Of a DNA stretch of 64,000 bases, positions 1 through 9,202 are shown piece by piece (within the stretch, counting starts at the first letter, position 1; every line of letters begins with the position of its first letter). The position numbers were made by a program, and so were the translations under genes. This DNA is from Methylocystis echinoides (GTDB taxonomy: Bacteria; Pseudomonadota; Alphaproteobacteria; Rhizobiales; Beijerinckiaceae). The stretch spans positions 3,472,501 through 3,536,500 of the forward strand of contig NZ_CP156084.1 of the NCBI RefSeq assembly GCF_040687965.1, given 5' to 3'. Below the pieces are notes generated by a model. It worked only from the letters and a program-made list of their open reading frames with translations, had not been told where the DNA came from and did no database searches.

Positions 1-506
1 GGATCGTCCTTCGCCGTTCGTTCGAAATAGGCCTCGGAGGTTCTGGGGTCGTTGCAGGCGCAGGCGCCCGACGCGCGGTCGCGGAAGGCGAAGGCGCGCG
101 GCATCGCCGAATAGCGCTGTCCCTTGCGGTTGCGCGCGCTCTCGATCGTCGAGCCGTCGTAAACGTCCATCTCGGCCGAGGGACAGGCGAGTTCGCACGA
201 CTGCTGGCGCGTCGCGCGGGTCGATTTGATCAGCGGAAAAAAGTAGCCGTCGCAGGTTCGCACGCAAAAGCCGCCGGCCCTCGGATCGGATGCAAAGCCC
301 GAGCCGGCCGGCGCCCCCTCCCGCTTGGCGAAGCCGACCGTCCCCTGCACCCTGGCGCGGCGAGGCGCCGGCGCCGGCGCAGCCTGCTGCGGCGTCGGAG
401 CGGGTCCGAAAAGGAATTCGAGCAGTCCCTGCGCTTCGCCCGGCGCGGGAGCCAGGACAAGCGCAAGCCCCAAGGCGACGATGGAGACCGCGACACGAAG
501 CTGCAT
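1..506 (-). CDS. DUF2865-type secreted Cys-rich protein (3' end outside window)
   Basis: The gene reads leftward from an ATG at 506 and is still open at base 1, so its C-terminus is missing. The first 26 residues look like a Sec signal peptide (MQLRV, then a hydrophobic stretch ending near GEAQG). A Pro/Ala-rich linker follows. The core carries the pattern GGFCVRTCDGYFFPL, then QQSCELACPS and later GACACND. These paired cysteines and the RTCDGYFFP motif are typical of the DUF2865 family, which is common in Hyphomicrobiales and has no known function. The protein is probably periplasmic or cell-surface, with disulfides. The family call rests on recalled motif similarity. Confidence 0.75.
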   Translation of the reverse strand, partial: MQLRVAVSIVALGLALVLAPAPGEAQGLLEFLFGPAPTPQQAAPAPAPRRARVQGTVGFAKREGAPAGSGFASDPRAGGFCVRTCDGYFFPLIKSTRATRQQSCELACPSAEMDVYDGSTIESARNRKGQRYSAMPRAFAFRDRASGACACNDPRTSEAYFERTAKDD

Positions 507-616
507 CCTCGCCCTTCCCTTCCAATCTGGACCGCAGGCGTCGATCCTTCGCGGATAGGCGCGCCGTCCCTGTTCTCCGCCCTCGCCCACGGCGGCGGCG
601 ACGGCGCGAATCACGC

Positions 617-693
617 TGGCGACCCCGGCAGGATTCGAACCTGCGACCTACCGCTTAGAAGGCGGTTGCTCTATCCGGCTGAGCTACGGGGCC
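617..693 (-). tRNA. tRNA-Arg (anticodon TCT)
   Basis: Read on the minus strand, the acceptor GGCCCCG (693-687) pairs with CGGGGTC, including one G-T pair. The D arm, the anticodon loop CTTCTAA with anticodon TCT, and the T arm GGTTCGAATCC are all present. The terminal CCA is encoded at 619-617. It lies between the DUF2865 gene and the complex I accessory gene. No extra copy of its 3' end is visible nearby. Confidence 0.97.
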
Positions 694-706
694 AGGAGGG
701 CGTCTC

Positions 707-1018
707 TCAATGCGTCCACAAACCGATGCGGGTCGTCTTGAAATTGTCCGCGTAAGACGCGGTGCGGCGGGACGCGTTGTCGGGCTTGGGCTCCTCGACC
801 CGATAGGGAAGGCCCGCGCGCTCGGCGTAGGCCACCGCCTCCTCCTTGGTGGCGAAACGCAAGCGGATCTGCTGTTTCATGTCCCCCGAGCTGGTCCAGC
901 CCATCAGCGGTTCGATGGAGCGCGGCAGTTCGGGGTCGAACACGAGACGCCAGGGCTTCTCCGGTCCCGGACCGGACTGGGTCACGCTCGGCGACTGACG
1001 ATAGATGCGAGCCGTCAT
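707..1018 (-). CDS. NADH-ubiquinone oxidoreductase accessory subunit, NDUFS4-like (ETC complex I)
   Basis: This 103-residue protein starts MTARIYRQSPSVTQSG. It contains KPWRLVFDPE, then PLMGWTSSGDM, then RFATKEEAVAYAERAG and a basic C-terminus with YADNF. That succession (W-L-F, the MGWTSS turn, F-x-[TS]-KE-E-A-xx-[YF]A) is the signature of the ETC_C1_NDUFS4 family, the bacterial form of the 18-kDa complex I accessory subunit found in alphaproteobacteria and mitochondria. It probably binds the peripheral arm of complex I. The ATG at 1018 is chosen over one at 1066 because AGAGG lies about 6 bases upstream and the family starts there. The main nuo operon is not in this window. Confidence 0.9.
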   Translation of the reverse strand: MTARIYRQSPSVTQSGPGPEKPWRLVFDPELPRSIEPLMGWTSSGDMKQQIRLRFATKEEAVAYAERAGLPYRVEEPKPDNASRRTASYADNFKTTRIGLWTH

Positions 1019-1277
1019 TTCAACCTCTTGTTTCCCCGAAGGAGCGGCCGACGCCGCTTCGGTCATTGCCCCGTCAAAGGCGAAAACTCTCGCCTCCTTC
1101 GTAATCAGCCGAGGAGATTTTTCAACCGGATTTTCGTTCGCGCATCATGCGCCCGCCTTACGGCGCCAACGTGACCTGCCGCAGGGAGCCGGACATCGGC
1201 GGCCTCTCACGGACTCTAGGGGGCGACCGCCGATGAAGTCAAAAGGCGCCCCGCCCCGCGCCGTCCGAGCTAAAGCG

Positions 1278-1736
1278 TCAATCCAGGTAACGCAAAATGC
1301 GCATCGGATTGCCGACGACGACCGCCCGCGGCGGCACATTGCTGGAAACGACGGTTCCGGCGCCGACCATCGCCTCTTCGCCAATCTCCACGCCCGGCAA
1401 TATGGTCGCGCCAGCGCCGATCGAGGCGCCGCGCCGGACGATCGTCCGGGCGAATTTCTCGGGATAGGCCTTGGAGCGCGGGAACATGTCATTGGTGAAG
1501 GTGACGTTCGGGCCGACGAAGACATTGTCCTCGAGCCGCACGCCGTCCCAGAGATAGACGCCGCTTTTTACCGTCACATTGTCGCCGATCACCACGTCGT
1601 TCTCGACGAAGCAGTGGGCGTTGACGTTGCAGCCGGCCCCAATGCGCGCGCCCGGAAGGATGACGCAGAACTGCCAGATTCGGCTGCCGGGGCCGATCGA
1701 GACGGACTGACAATCGGACAAGGGATGGATGAACAT
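1278..1736 (-). CDS. Left-handed beta-helix N-acetyltransferase, FdtC/QdtC-like
   Basis: This 152-residue protein is built almost wholly of hexapeptide repeats ([LIV]-G-x4). The segment [20 protein letters not shown] followed by [10 protein letters not shown] is characteristic of the WlbB/QdtC/FdtC group, which acetylates the amino group of nucleotide-linked 3-amino or 2,3-diamino sugars. The ATG at 1736 begins MFIHPLSD; longer readings upstream are Arg-rich noise. It is last of four same-strand genes, next to an FdtB-type aminotransferase and an FdtA-type isomerase. The expected reaction is acetyl-CoA plus dTDP-3-amino-3,6-dideoxyhexose giving the 3-acetamido sugar. Whether the sugar is the galacto (Fuc3NAc) or gluco (Qui3NAc) form cannot be told from sequence alone. 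Confidence 0.82.
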   Translation of the reverse strand: MFIHPLSDCQSVSIGPGSRIWQFCVILPGARIGAGCNVNAHCFVENDVVIGDNVTVKSGVYLWDGVRLEDNVFVGPNVTFTNDMFPRSKAYPEKFARTIVRRGASIGAGATILPGVEIGEEAMVGAGTVVSSNVPPRAVVVGNPMRILRYLD

Positions 1737-1755
1737 GCGGGCACGCTCTAAAACG

Positions 1756-2751
1756 TCAGGGGACGATGTCGCGCAATCTCGACAGGAAGCCCTTGCGTTG
1801 CGCCTCCGAGCCGCGGGCCGCGGCCGCCAATGCGCTTTGCGCCTTCGGGCTGATCGCAAGCGTCGGGGCCGCGACGGCAATATCCGTCAGAGCCCGATCG
1901 AAGGCCGCGCCGAATTCCGGATAGGCGTGACGCCAGGCTTTTATGTGGCCAACGAGATGCGCGTAGGCGGCGTAGAGTTCGGCGGCGTCGATGACGCCCT
2001 TCCTGGCGGCGAGGTCGATGACCAGGCGCCAATCGGTGATCAGATTGGGCCAGTTGCCGTTCTTGTCCGGATTGCTGTTCGAGGCGGGATGGACGCGGAA
2101 ATAAGACAGCGTATCGGGCGTAACGACGGCATTCCCCTTCGCGCAGAGATGGGCGAAGACGGCGACGTCGGCGAGGCCGGGACACAGCGTCCCGTCGATT
2201 GTCATGAAGGCGACGCTTCCGTCCGGCTCGACGAGATCCTGCTTCCTGAACAGCACGGTGGTGAACTCTCCGATCTGGTTCAGCAGAGTCCGCGCCATTT
2301 GCCGGAGGATGTCGCGACCGTCGATGACCGTCGTCGACGCGATCCCGAAGGGGTTGATGAGCTCGATGGGGTGATTTTCATTATCGATGGTTCGGCGGGG
2401 CGAAAAGGCGAGCGTCGCGTTCCTGTCGGACGCCGCCTCCAGCGCCTCCACGAGATACTGGGTGCAAAACGGGTGCAGAATATCGTCGTCGAAGAGGAAC
2501 TTGATGTAATCGCCCTGCGCGACCGACATGAGATGCTGCAGATTGTTGATCCCCCAGCAGCCCGGTTTCGGATTGCGCAGATAGGTCACATGCGCGCTGA
2601 ACTCCGAGACGATGTTTTGAATGGCGTCGGTCGGGCAATCGTCCGAAACGATGATCTCCCTGTTCTCCCAGCTCTGGGCGATGGCGCTCGTCAGGCACAT
2701 GCGGAAATGCGACGGCTTGTAGGCCGGGATGAGAATGGAGACGGATTTCAT
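1756..2751 (-). CDS. Glycosyltransferase family 2
   Basis: The 331-residue product begins [13 protein letters not shown], the classic GT2 N-terminal strand. It has [10 protein letters not shown] in the nucleotide-binding region and [13 protein letters not shown], where DDD is the metal-binding DxD-type motif. No transmembrane anchor is seen, so the enzyme is probably cytoplasmic or peripheral on the inner membrane. It lies between the two sugar-modification genes of the cluster and may transfer the 3-acetamido-dideoxy sugar made by its neighbours, though donor and acceptor are inferred from context only. The ATG at 2751 replaces a longer open frame whose first 128 residues are Arg/Pro-rich and overlap the aminotransferase gene. 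Confidence 0.88.
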   Translation of the reverse strand: MKSVSILIPAYKPSHFRMCLTSAIAQSWENREIIVSDDCPTDAIQNIVSEFSAHVTYLRNPKPGCWGINNLQHLMSVAQGDYIKFLFDDDILHPFCTQYLVEALEAASDRNATLAFSPRRTIDNENHPIELINPFGIASTTVIDGRDILRQMARTLLNQIGEFTTVLFRKQDLVEPDGSVAFMTIDGTLCPGLADVAVFAHLCAKGNAVVTPDTLSYFRVHPASNSNPDKNGNWPNLITDWRLVIDLAARKGVIDAAELYAAYAHLVGHIKAWRHAYPEFGAAFDRALTDIAVAAPTLAISPKAQSALAAAARGSEAQRKGFLSRLRDIVP

Positions 2752-2771
2752 CTGTGCTCTGGCGCCCTTCT

Positions 2772-3875
2772 TCAGCTTTCCGCGACGGCCGCGCGCAGTG
2801 CGACGATGACCCGGTCGACATCGTCGAAGCTCAGATGCGGTCCCATGGGCAGACTTAGCGCTTCCTTTGCAAGGCGGTCGGCGACCGGCCATTTCTGCGC
2901 AAGGGGAGCCATCTCGCCATAGGCTTGCTGCCGAAACGGCGGAATGGGGTAATGCACGAGCGTCCCTACGCCGCTTGTCGCGAGCCGTTCCTGCAAGAGG
3001 TCGCGCTTCGGCGAGGTGACGACATAAAGATGCCAGGCGTGAGTCATGCCCGGCGCGCTCGAGGGCAGGCCGATCGGCAGACCCGCGAGGCCCGCCTCGT
3101 AACGCTGGGCGATCTCCTGGCGGCGGCCGTTCCACGCGTCGAGATAGGGAAGCTTGACCCGCAGGATGGCCGCCTGAAGCGGGTCGAGGCGGCTGTTCAT
3201 ACCCTTCTCGAGGTTCACATATTTGACCGAGGACCCATAATTGCGCAGCATCGCGATCCGTTTCGCGACGTCGGCGTCATTGGTCGTCACCGCGCCGCCG
3301 TCGCCGAGCGCGCCCAGGTTTTTGCCGGGATAGAAACTCCAGGCGACGACATCGCCGTCGCCGCCAATCCGTCGTTCGCCAATCCGCGCGCCATGGGCCT
3401 GCGCGGCGTCCTCGACCATCTTGAGGCCGTAGCGGGCGCAAATTTCCTTTAGCTGGGGAAGGTTCGCGGGATGTCCGTAAAGATGCACCGGGCAAAGCGC
3501 GCGGGTGCGCGCCGTGACCGAGGCCGCCACACGATCCGGATCGAGGCAATGGGTGACGGGGTCCGGCTCGACGGGCACAGGCGTTGCGCCGGATGAGGAG
3601 ACCGCGAGCCAGGTGGCGATATAGGTGTTGGACGGAACGATGACCTCGTCGCCCGGGCCAATGTCCAGAGCCTTGAAGGCGAGCGTCAACGCGTCGAGCC
3701 CGTTGCCCACGCCAACGCAATGCGCCGCGCCGGCATAGGCTGCGAATTCAGCTTCGAACGCTGCGACTTCCTCGCCCAGAATGTAATGGCCCGAGTCGAG
3801 GACGCGGGCGATCGCTTGGTCGATCTCGCCCTTGAGTTCCGTATAGGCCGCCTTGACGTCGAGGAATGGTATCAC
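2772..3875 (-). CDS. fdtB: DegT/DnrJ/EryC1 sugar aminotransferase, FdtB/QdtB-like
   Basis: This 367-residue PLP-dependent transaminase starts [27 protein letters not shown] is the cofactor phosphate region, and [10 protein letters not shown] carries the PLP-stacking and aspartate residues. [17 protein letters not shown] holds the Schiff-base lysine (SFYPGKN). The family converts dTDP-3-keto-6-deoxyhexose to the 3-amino sugar with glutamate as amino donor. The start is GTG at 3875, overlapping the stop of the upstream isomerase gene by four bases (GTGA), which implies translational coupling. The pairing with an FdtA-type 3,4-ketoisomerase is what points to FdtB/QdtB rather than a 4-aminotransferase. 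Confidence 0.88.
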   Translation of the reverse strand: MIPFLDVKAAYTELKGEIDQAIARVLDSGHYILGEEVAAFEAEFAAYAGAAHCVGVGNGLDALTLAFKALDIGPGDEVIVPSNTYIATWLAVSSSGATPVPVEPDPVTHCLDPDRVAASVTARTRALCPVHLYGHPANLPQLKEICARYGLKMVEDAAQAHGARIGERRIGGDGDVVAWSFYPGKNLGALGDGGAVTTNDADVAKRIAMLRNYGSSVKYVNLEKGMNSRLDPLQAAILRVKLPYLDAWNGRRQEIAQRYEAGLAGLPIGLPSSAPGMTHAWHLYVVTSPKRDLLQERLATSGVGTLVHYPIPPFRQQAYGEMAPLAQKWPVADRLAKEALSLPMGPHLSFDDVDRVIVALRAAVAES

Positions 3876-4756
3876 CGGCTCACGCCCCGCTCTGCAAGAA
3901 ACTCTGAATAATTACGAATGTAATCGGCGGGGTCGTATTCGTGCGAGGCAAAGACGAGCAGCACCGCGTCGGAGGAAAACTTATATTGAATGCCCCACAC
4001 GCCGGGGGGGATGTAAAGGCCCTGCGTCGGATGGTCCAGCGTGATTTCCTCTCTCTGCCGGCCGTCGTCGACGACGACGGCGATCGATCCGTTGACGCAG
4101 GTCAGATATTGCTCGCAGACGCGATGGGCGTGCTCGCCGCGCGTCTCGGACGACGGCACGTCGAAGACAAGGAAATAACGCTTGGGCTGGAAAGGGATGT
4201 CGCGCGGGAACTCCCCCGCGCACAAGGCCCCGCGCAGATCTTCGTGACGGCGCAGATTGTAGATCGCGACGCCCGCAACGGAGCAGCGATGCGCGCCGAC
4301 CGTCCTTTGGGGACTTGCGCCCAATTCCGGAATCGGCCCCTGCGCTTCGGATTGGACGTAGCCCTCGATCACGGCCGGATTGCCGCTGACGAGGGCGTAA
4401 GGCGGAACGTCGCGCGTGACGACGGTCCCCGCCGCGATCCGGGCGCCCATCCCGATCCGCACGCCTTCCGACAGGACGCTGCCGGCGCCAATATAGACCC
4501 TGTCCTCGATCACCACCGGCGCCGCGCCGCTGGAGGTCTTCGCGCCGCGAGTCAACGTGACGCCCGGCTCGATATGGCAATGGGCGCCGATCCTCAGCCC
4601 GCCGTCAAAGACGACGCCGCCGCAAAGACGCGCGCCCTCGCCGACCGACATGTCGCCGTCGAGAAAGGAAAAGGGGCCGATCTGCACGTTCCGCCCCAGG
4701 CGAACGCCTGAGCCGACGCGCGAAGTGGCGTGAACTGCGGTTCCCTCAGAACCCAT
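3872..4756 (-). CDS. Fusion: beta-helix acyltransferase + FdtA/QdtA-type 3,4-ketoisomerase
   Basis: This 294-residue protein has two domains. Residues 1 to about 135 are hexapeptide repeats of a left-handed beta-helix acyltransferase, ending [12 protein letters not shown]. Residues about 155-294 form an RmlC-like cupin of the FdtA/QdtA family. This half has the RGEHAH signature, in which the two His are expected catalytic residues, and a C-terminal [11 protein letters not shown] helix. The cupin isomerises dTDP-4-keto-6-deoxyglucose to the 3-keto sugar used by the downstream aminotransferase. The start at 4756 has GAGGAA a few bases upstream. Bifunctional ketoisomerase/N-acetyltransferases (FdtD of Shewanella) are known, so the fusion has precedent. 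A separate FdtC-like gene is also present, so the acyltransferase half may act on another group. Confidence 0.85.
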   Translation of the reverse strand: MGSEGTAVHATSRVGSGVRLGRNVQIGPFSFLDGDMSVGEGARLCGGVVFDGGLRIGAHCHIEPGVTLTRGAKTSSGAAPVVIEDRVYIGAGSVLSEGVRIGMGARIAAGTVVTRDVPPYALVSGNPAVIEGYVQSEAQGPIPELGASPQRTVGAHRCSVAGVAIYNLRRHEDLRGALCAGEFPRDIPFQPKRYFLVFDVPSSETRGEHAHRVCEQYLTCVNGSIAVVVDDGRQREEITLDHPTQGLYIPPGVWGIQYKFSSDAVLLVFASHEYDPADYIRNYSEFLAERGVSR

Positions 4757-5014
4757 CGTTCCTCACAGTCGTGATTTCGTCCCGCTGTCTTTACGGCGGC
4801 GGGAGGATTTGTCGAAGCGTAACGATAGCATCCTCGTCAAAGTCAAGCTCTCCAATAATGTTACGTTCACGCTCCCCGGCATGGATAAGCTCAGGATGAC
4901 GCCGGAACGCCCGGTGGCTCCCGCGGCGGCGATGCGCTAACATCAAGCTTGCAAATCGGCGGAAAGCGCCTTCTCTGCGAATGGTTCAAGGTTCTCTACA
5001 GGCGCTTGCGTATA

Positions 5015-6133
5015 ATGCTCGAGAGACTGCGCGCGGCTCCCCAAACCAACGAAACGGGGCTGCTGTATATTTCGTCTTTGGATGGCCTGAGGCTCTTGGC
5101 TTTCCTCGCCGTCTTTATCCACCATCTTCCCGTCTCAATGGCTTTTCTGGGCATGGAGGCTTTCCAGAGACGGGGATGGGTGGGCGTCGAGCTGTTTTTC
5201 GTCATCTCGGCCTTTCTGTTTTTTCACTTGTTCGAGGCCGAGGTCCGCAAGGCCGGCTTTATCGATGTGAAGCGTTTTTATCTTCGTCGCTTCCTGCGGA
5301 TTTACCCGCTCATGGTCGCCTTCCCCGCCGCCATGATCATCTGGACAGGCGCCTATACGAAAGACGCAATCTTTCGTCTGGTCGGATTAATGGCGGGGGC
5401 GGACAACCTTGTCACGGCCTTCGACGGCTACTCCCCCATTCCCTTCAGCCCCCAATTGTGGACGCTGAGTTTCGAGTTCCAGATCTATCTGGTTATTCCC
5501 TTCGCTTTCCTGGCCTATCAAAAATACGGGACCCGTCGCTTCTTGATTGGCGCGGCGATCGTGTGGGGCTTGTGCACGTTGCTGCGGATAGCCGCGGTTC
5601 TCTCCGGCGTTGGCTATCTGCCGGCGTGGGTGTTGCCCTTCCTGCGCCCGGACTCGGTGCTTCTCGGGATGCTGCTCTCGATTTTCGTCAAGCATATCCC
5701 GCCCCTTTACGCCCTTGCCGCGGGCCTCGGAGCGGCGTCGGGGTTTTTTGCGCTCCCGCTCATGGAGCAATCTGCCACGAGCCAGATTCTCGTATTCCCG
5801 GCGGCGGCGATCATGTGCGGGGCGTTGGTGGCGCTGGCGCATTCGTGGCGTCCTCTCGGCCGCGTCTTGAGCCTGCGCTGGGCGACCTTTGCAGGCACGA
5901 TCAGCTTCGGCCTGTATGTCTTCCACGTTTTTGGGATTTATCTGGCGGGCAACCTTTTGGAGCGCTTTGGCGTCGATCCGTCAACGGCAAGCGCGGCGGC
6001 TTGCGTTGCGCTCACGGCGGTGGCGTTCGCCGCGACATTCGCGATGGCGGCGGCAAGCTATATGGGCTTCGAACGGCCGTTTCTGAAATTGAAGGATCGA
6101 TTTGCAGCCGTCCATGGCCGACCGGCCGTTTAG
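5015..6133 (+). CDS. Membrane acyltransferase family 3 (OafA/ExoP-type)
   Basis: This inner-membrane protein of about 372 residues has roughly ten hydrophobic helices. The N-terminus has SSLDGLRLLAFLAVFIHH, the Arg and His pattern of acyltransferase-3 proteins, then VGVELFFVISAFLFF and later LSFEFQIYLVIPF. The family O-acetylates or otherwise acylates periplasm-facing sugars of O-antigen or exopolysaccharide. It is divergent from the Fdt-type cluster and convergent with a second acyltransferase. The start is uncertain: a TTG at 4949 would add 22 residues, but neither start has a convincing ribosome site. The ATG at 5015 is preferred because it sits just before the conserved core. Confidence 0.85.
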   Translation: MLERLRAAPQTNETGLLYISSLDGLRLLAFLAVFIHHLPVSMAFLGMEAFQRRGWVGVELFFVISAFLFFHLFEAEVRKAGFIDVKRFYLRRFLRIYPLMVAFPAAMIIWTGAYTKDAIFRLVGLMAGADNLVTAFDGYSPIPFSPQLWTLSFEFQIYLVIPFAFLAYQKYGTRRFLIGAAIVWGLCTLLRIAAVLSGVGYLPAWVLPFLRPDSVLLGMLLSIFVKHIPPLYALAAGLGAASGFFALPLMEQSATSQILVFPAAAIMCGALVALAHSWRPLGRVLSLRWATFAGTISFGLYVFHVFGIYLAGNLLERFGVDPSTASAAACVALTAVAFAATFAMAAASYMGFERPFLKLKDRFAAVHGRPAV

Positions 6134-6148
6134 GCTCGCGTGAGCGCG

Positions 6149-8224
6149 TCATTTTCCCGCGTGTCGGGTGGGCTGATCGGCGACAACCGCCGCGGCGAGA
6201 GACTGTCTTGCGAGATATTCTGACGCGGCGACGGTCAGATGCGCGTCATCCGCCGCGGTGAGCCCTGCCGTCCGGTCGTTTCCCACATATGTCAGGCAGC
6301 CGCCGTCGCGACAAAACACGTCGATCGCGCTCACATATTGGAAGGGCGCCCCGGACAGCTTCTCTTTGAGATATCGGTCATAGAGGATGAATTTATCGTC
6401 GGATTCGAGCGAGCTGAATCTCGGCGTTTGCGGCCACAGTCTTGTCGCCACGACGACAGGCAGCGGATGCTTCCAATGCGGGACCGAACCCACGAACACA
6501 ACCTTTTTGGCGCCAATCTTTTTTAGATGATCCGCCAGGTCGAACATGGTTTCCGGCGGGTGCACGCCATTATGGGCGACGACGACGACGTCGGGCTTCG
6601 ATCGCGCAATCTGACCCAAAGCGAACCAGTTCGACTGCTGACAGTATTGGCTGGCGCTCCCCGCTGAGGCGAGCCCCGGCGTACATCCCGAACTCGCGAC
6701 CTGGAGGATCTGCCAGTCGTCCGGCAGCGCCCGCTTCAGGCCCGGATGGAGCTGCTGCGCGTGGCTGTCGCCCCAAATGAAAACGGCCTTTGCAAACTTA
6801 TGATCCCGTTCAAAGCATTCGTCGGAAATGGCGTTTTTCGGGGCCGTGGTGATGAGCCCGGCTCGGTGGGACTCGAAATCATAGAAATCGCACTGCAGGC
6901 GGAACTCCGCCGGAATTTTCTCGGCCGAGAAATAGCTCCAGTCGGGCGGGCTATTGTCGAAATGCCTCAGCAATTCTCTGCGGGCTTCGTCATATCTCGC
7001 GTCAAAGCCCTTGTGGAGCACGCCCGAGACGCCGAAAGCCAGGAGAAGCAGGCCCGCGGAAAAACTCGCGGAGAAGACTTGCGGACGATTGAGAAAGCCG
7101 CGCGTCCGGAACGGCCGTTCGACGAAGCGCCAAGAGAAGTAGGCGATAGGAAAAGTCGCGAGGACGACGGCGGCGGCCGAGACCGTCGTCAGGCCCCCGA
7201 AATGGATATTGCGGGCGAAGGCGAGCAGAGGCTGATGCCAGAGGTAAGCGCTATAGCTCACGAGGCCGACCGCAACGAAGCCGCGCGCGCCGAGAAGTTT
7301 GCCGACGAGCGTGTGGCTCCTCGCGAAGACGATGATGAGCGCCGCCCCGATCGTCGGCGTGAGCGCATAGAAGCCCGGAAACGGCGTTTGCCTGCCATAA
7401 GCAAAGACGCCGTAAAGGATCATCATCAGGCCGGACAGGCCGAAAAGCTCCTCGAGGATTTTCGGGCGGGGTCGCGGTTCGCTCAGATAAAAAGCGGCAA
7501 GCGACCCAATGAACAATTCCCATGCTCGGGTCGGCAGCAGGTAAAAGGCGGCCGAGGGATATCTCGCCAACGCCCAATCGGCCAAGAGCAGACTGGCGAC
7601 GGCGAGGGCGATGAGCATGTAAGCCGCTCGCCTCGCGCCCTTGGGCAAGGCCAGGGTCAGAAGAAACGGAAAGAACAGATAGAACTGCTCTTCGACCGCC
7701 AGACTCCAGGTATGAAGCAGCGGTTTCAGCTCCGAGGCGGAGTCGAAATAGCCGCTCGTCTCGCTGAAGAAGATGTTCGAGCTGAACAGGCAGACGGAGA
7801 TGAGGCTTTTCGAAAAGGCCGTCATTTCCTGCGGGGTCAGCAGAATCCAGGCCGCCGGCAGGGTAGCCGCCAGCATGAACAGCAAGGCCGGGATGATGCG
7901 GCGAACGCGCCGTTCGTAAAAATTCACGATCGAAAAGCGGCCCGCAAGCCATTCCGTCATGATGATCGAGGTGATCAGATAGCCGCTGATCACAAAGAAG
8001 ACGTCGACGCCGACGAAGCCTCCTTTGACGACGTCGAAGCCAGCGTGAAACAGAATGACGGGCACGACAGCCAGCGCGCGGAGGCCGTCGATTTCCGGTC
8101 GGTAGGCCAGTGGATGTGAACCTGGCTTCTCGGCGGCGCCGATGCGCTGGCCTGAGGCGAGGGAGGCCGGGCGGGCGATCGGACGAATGCGGTATGCCGC
8201 CGAGGATCGGGTAATCGTTCCCAA
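6149..8224 (-). CDS. O-acetyltransferase OafA-type with C-terminal SGNH domain
   Basis: The product is about 690 residues. After a variable cytosolic leader, YRPEIDGLRALAVVPVILFHAG and GGFVGVDVFFVISGYLI start an acyltransferase-3 membrane domain (about residues 40-400). Next is a periplasmic SGNH domain (about 430-691) with FIWGDSHAQQLHPG carrying the catalytic Ser and with DDAHLT near the end supplying Asp and His. This arrangement is typical of OafA-like enzymes that acetylate O-antigen or peptidoglycan-type glycans. The 5' end is a TTG at 8224 without a clear ribosome site, so the exact N-terminus is open. It converges on the neighbouring acyltransferase with a 15-base gap. Confidence 0.88.
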   Translation of the reverse strand: MGTITRSSAAYRIRPIARPASLASGQRIGAAEKPGSHPLAYRPEIDGLRALAVVPVILFHAGFDVVKGGFVGVDVFFVISGYLITSIIMTEWLAGRFSIVNFYERRVRRIIPALLFMLAATLPAAWILLTPQEMTAFSKSLISVCLFSSNIFFSETSGYFDSASELKPLLHTWSLAVEEQFYLFFPFLLTLALPKGARRAAYMLIALAVASLLLADWALARYPSAAFYLLPTRAWELFIGSLAAFYLSEPRPRPKILEELFGLSGLMMILYGVFAYGRQTPFPGFYALTPTIGAALIIVFARSHTLVGKLLGARGFVAVGLVSYSAYLWHQPLLAFARNIHFGGLTTVSAAAVVLATFPIAYFSWRFVERPFRTRGFLNRPQVFSASFSAGLLLLAFGVSGVLHKGFDARYDEARRELLRHFDNSPPDWSYFSAEKIPAEFRLQCDFYDFESHRAGLITTAPKNAISDECFERDHKFAKAVFIWGDSHAQQLHPGLKRALPDDWQILQVASSGCTPGLASAGSASQYCQQSNWFALGQIARSKPDVVVVAHNGVHPPETMFDLADHLKKIGAKKVVFVGSVPHWKHPLPVVVATRLWPQTPRFSSLESDDKFILYDRYLKEKLSGAPFQYVSAIDVFCRDGGCLTYVGNDRTAGLTAADDAHLTVAASEYLARQSLAAAVVADQPTRHAGK

Positions 8225-8520
8225 GTAAATTCCGCCTGTTTCGAAGCAGAACTGCGGACGCCTGCTCGATATTATTTTGCTAGACGAGGGCAGCGGGCGC
8301 TTGGCTGAATGGCTAAGCTGCAGCTATCCTTGAACAAATCTGCGTTGAAATAAATTACGGCCCAGGATGTGTCAAAAATACGGGCCGGACTTAAAGTATA
8401 GTTTCAGCTTTTCGGGAGGCGAGGACGGGCGGCGGGCGCGGCGGCGCCATCGCCCCCGCACGCCGCGGGGAGCCGCACAGATCCGGCCGTCCGAGTGACG
8501 CCGGCGTCAGTGATGAAGGA

Positions 8521-8597
8521 TGGTCGGGGCAGCAGGATTCGAACCTGCGACCTGAAGTACCCAAAACTTCCGCGCTACCAGGCTGCGCTATACCCCG
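8521..8597 (-). tRNA. tRNA-Pro (anticodon TGG)
   Basis: On the minus strand the acceptor CGGGGTA (8597-8591) pairs with TGCCCCG. The D arm GCGCAGCCTGG, an anticodon loop with TGG, and the T arm GGTTCGAATCC follow. Discriminator A at 8524 and an encoded CCA at 8523-8521 complete the gene. The 296 bases to its left, back to the acyltransferase start, hold no recognisable gene. Confidence 0.97.
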
Positions 8598-8664
8598 CCG
8601 GACTTGGTGCCAATCGTCCCAGACCCGTCGCCTATCATGCGGCGGTTTTCCTCACAAGGCGGCT

Positions 8665-9147
8665 TCAATTCCTGAACGCCGGGTGCCGAACGGCGTCGCC
8701 GGGCTTCAGGCCGATCTTCTTGGCGGCGCCGGCGTTGAGTTCGATCACGGCGTAAGCCTCGCCGCCATAAATGACTTCCTCGGACATGGGCGTCGCGTCG
8801 GCCGCTATTTTCATGACGACCCCCTTTTTCGAAACGAACACCATGTCGAGCGGAATATAAGTGTTCTTCATCCACATCATGATGGGCGTCTCGGTGTGGA
8901 AATCGAAGAGCATGCCCTGGTCGTCCGGCATGGCGCGGCGGAACATCAGGCCCTTGGCCCGCTCGTCGGGCGAATCCGCCAGTTCCACTTTGAAGATATG
9001 CGGTCCGCTCTCCGTCACGAACTCCAACCGCTGCAGGGCCGTCTCGGCGCTCGCGCCCGCCGCTGCGAAGAAGAGGGAGAACGCCACCCATAGGCCTGCG
9101 AAAATCGATGCGGCGCGTCCCGTGGCGGCGAAACGCCAAAGTCTCAT
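8665..9147 (-). CDS. DUF192 family exported protein
   Basis: This 160-residue protein has an N-terminal signal peptide (basic MRLWRF, then a hydrophobic run ending AGASAE). Its mature part matches DUF192, with ERAKGLMFRRAMPDDQGMLF, then PIMMWMKNTYIPLDMVFV and GEAYAVIELNAG. The family is widespread, probably periplasmic, and has no proven activity. The ATG at 9147 is chosen over 9198 because GGAG lies about 8 bases upstream and it gives a normal signal peptide. It lies 55 bases downstream of the double cold-shock gene on the same strand, a pairing common in Hyphomicrobiales as far as I recall, so the two may be co-transcribed. Confidence 0.88.
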   Translation of the reverse strand: MRLWRFAATGRAASIFAGLWVAFSLFFAAAGASAETALQRLEFVTESGPHIFKVELADSPDERAKGLMFRRAMPDDQGMLFDFHTETPIMMWMKNTYIPLDMVFVSKKGVVMKIAADATPMSEEVIYGGEAYAVIELNAGAAKKIGLKPGDAVRHPAFRN

Positions 9148-9202
9148 TACGGTTCTCCGGCTGCTGTCAACGTGCGTATAAAGCCGCCGAAGGGCCACAA
9201 GG

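Noticed and set aside
1729-2922. Long plus-strand open frame (397 codons) opposite the GT2 gene
   Set aside because: It is the mirror of a well-supported glycosyltransferase in GC-rich DNA, has no ribosome site and no recognisable protein pattern.
6746-8119. Plus-strand open frame of 457 codons opposite the OafA-type gene
   Set aside because: Extreme charged composition (Arg/Glu/Asp) typical of antisense shadows; the minus strand has clear acyltransferase and SGNH motifs.
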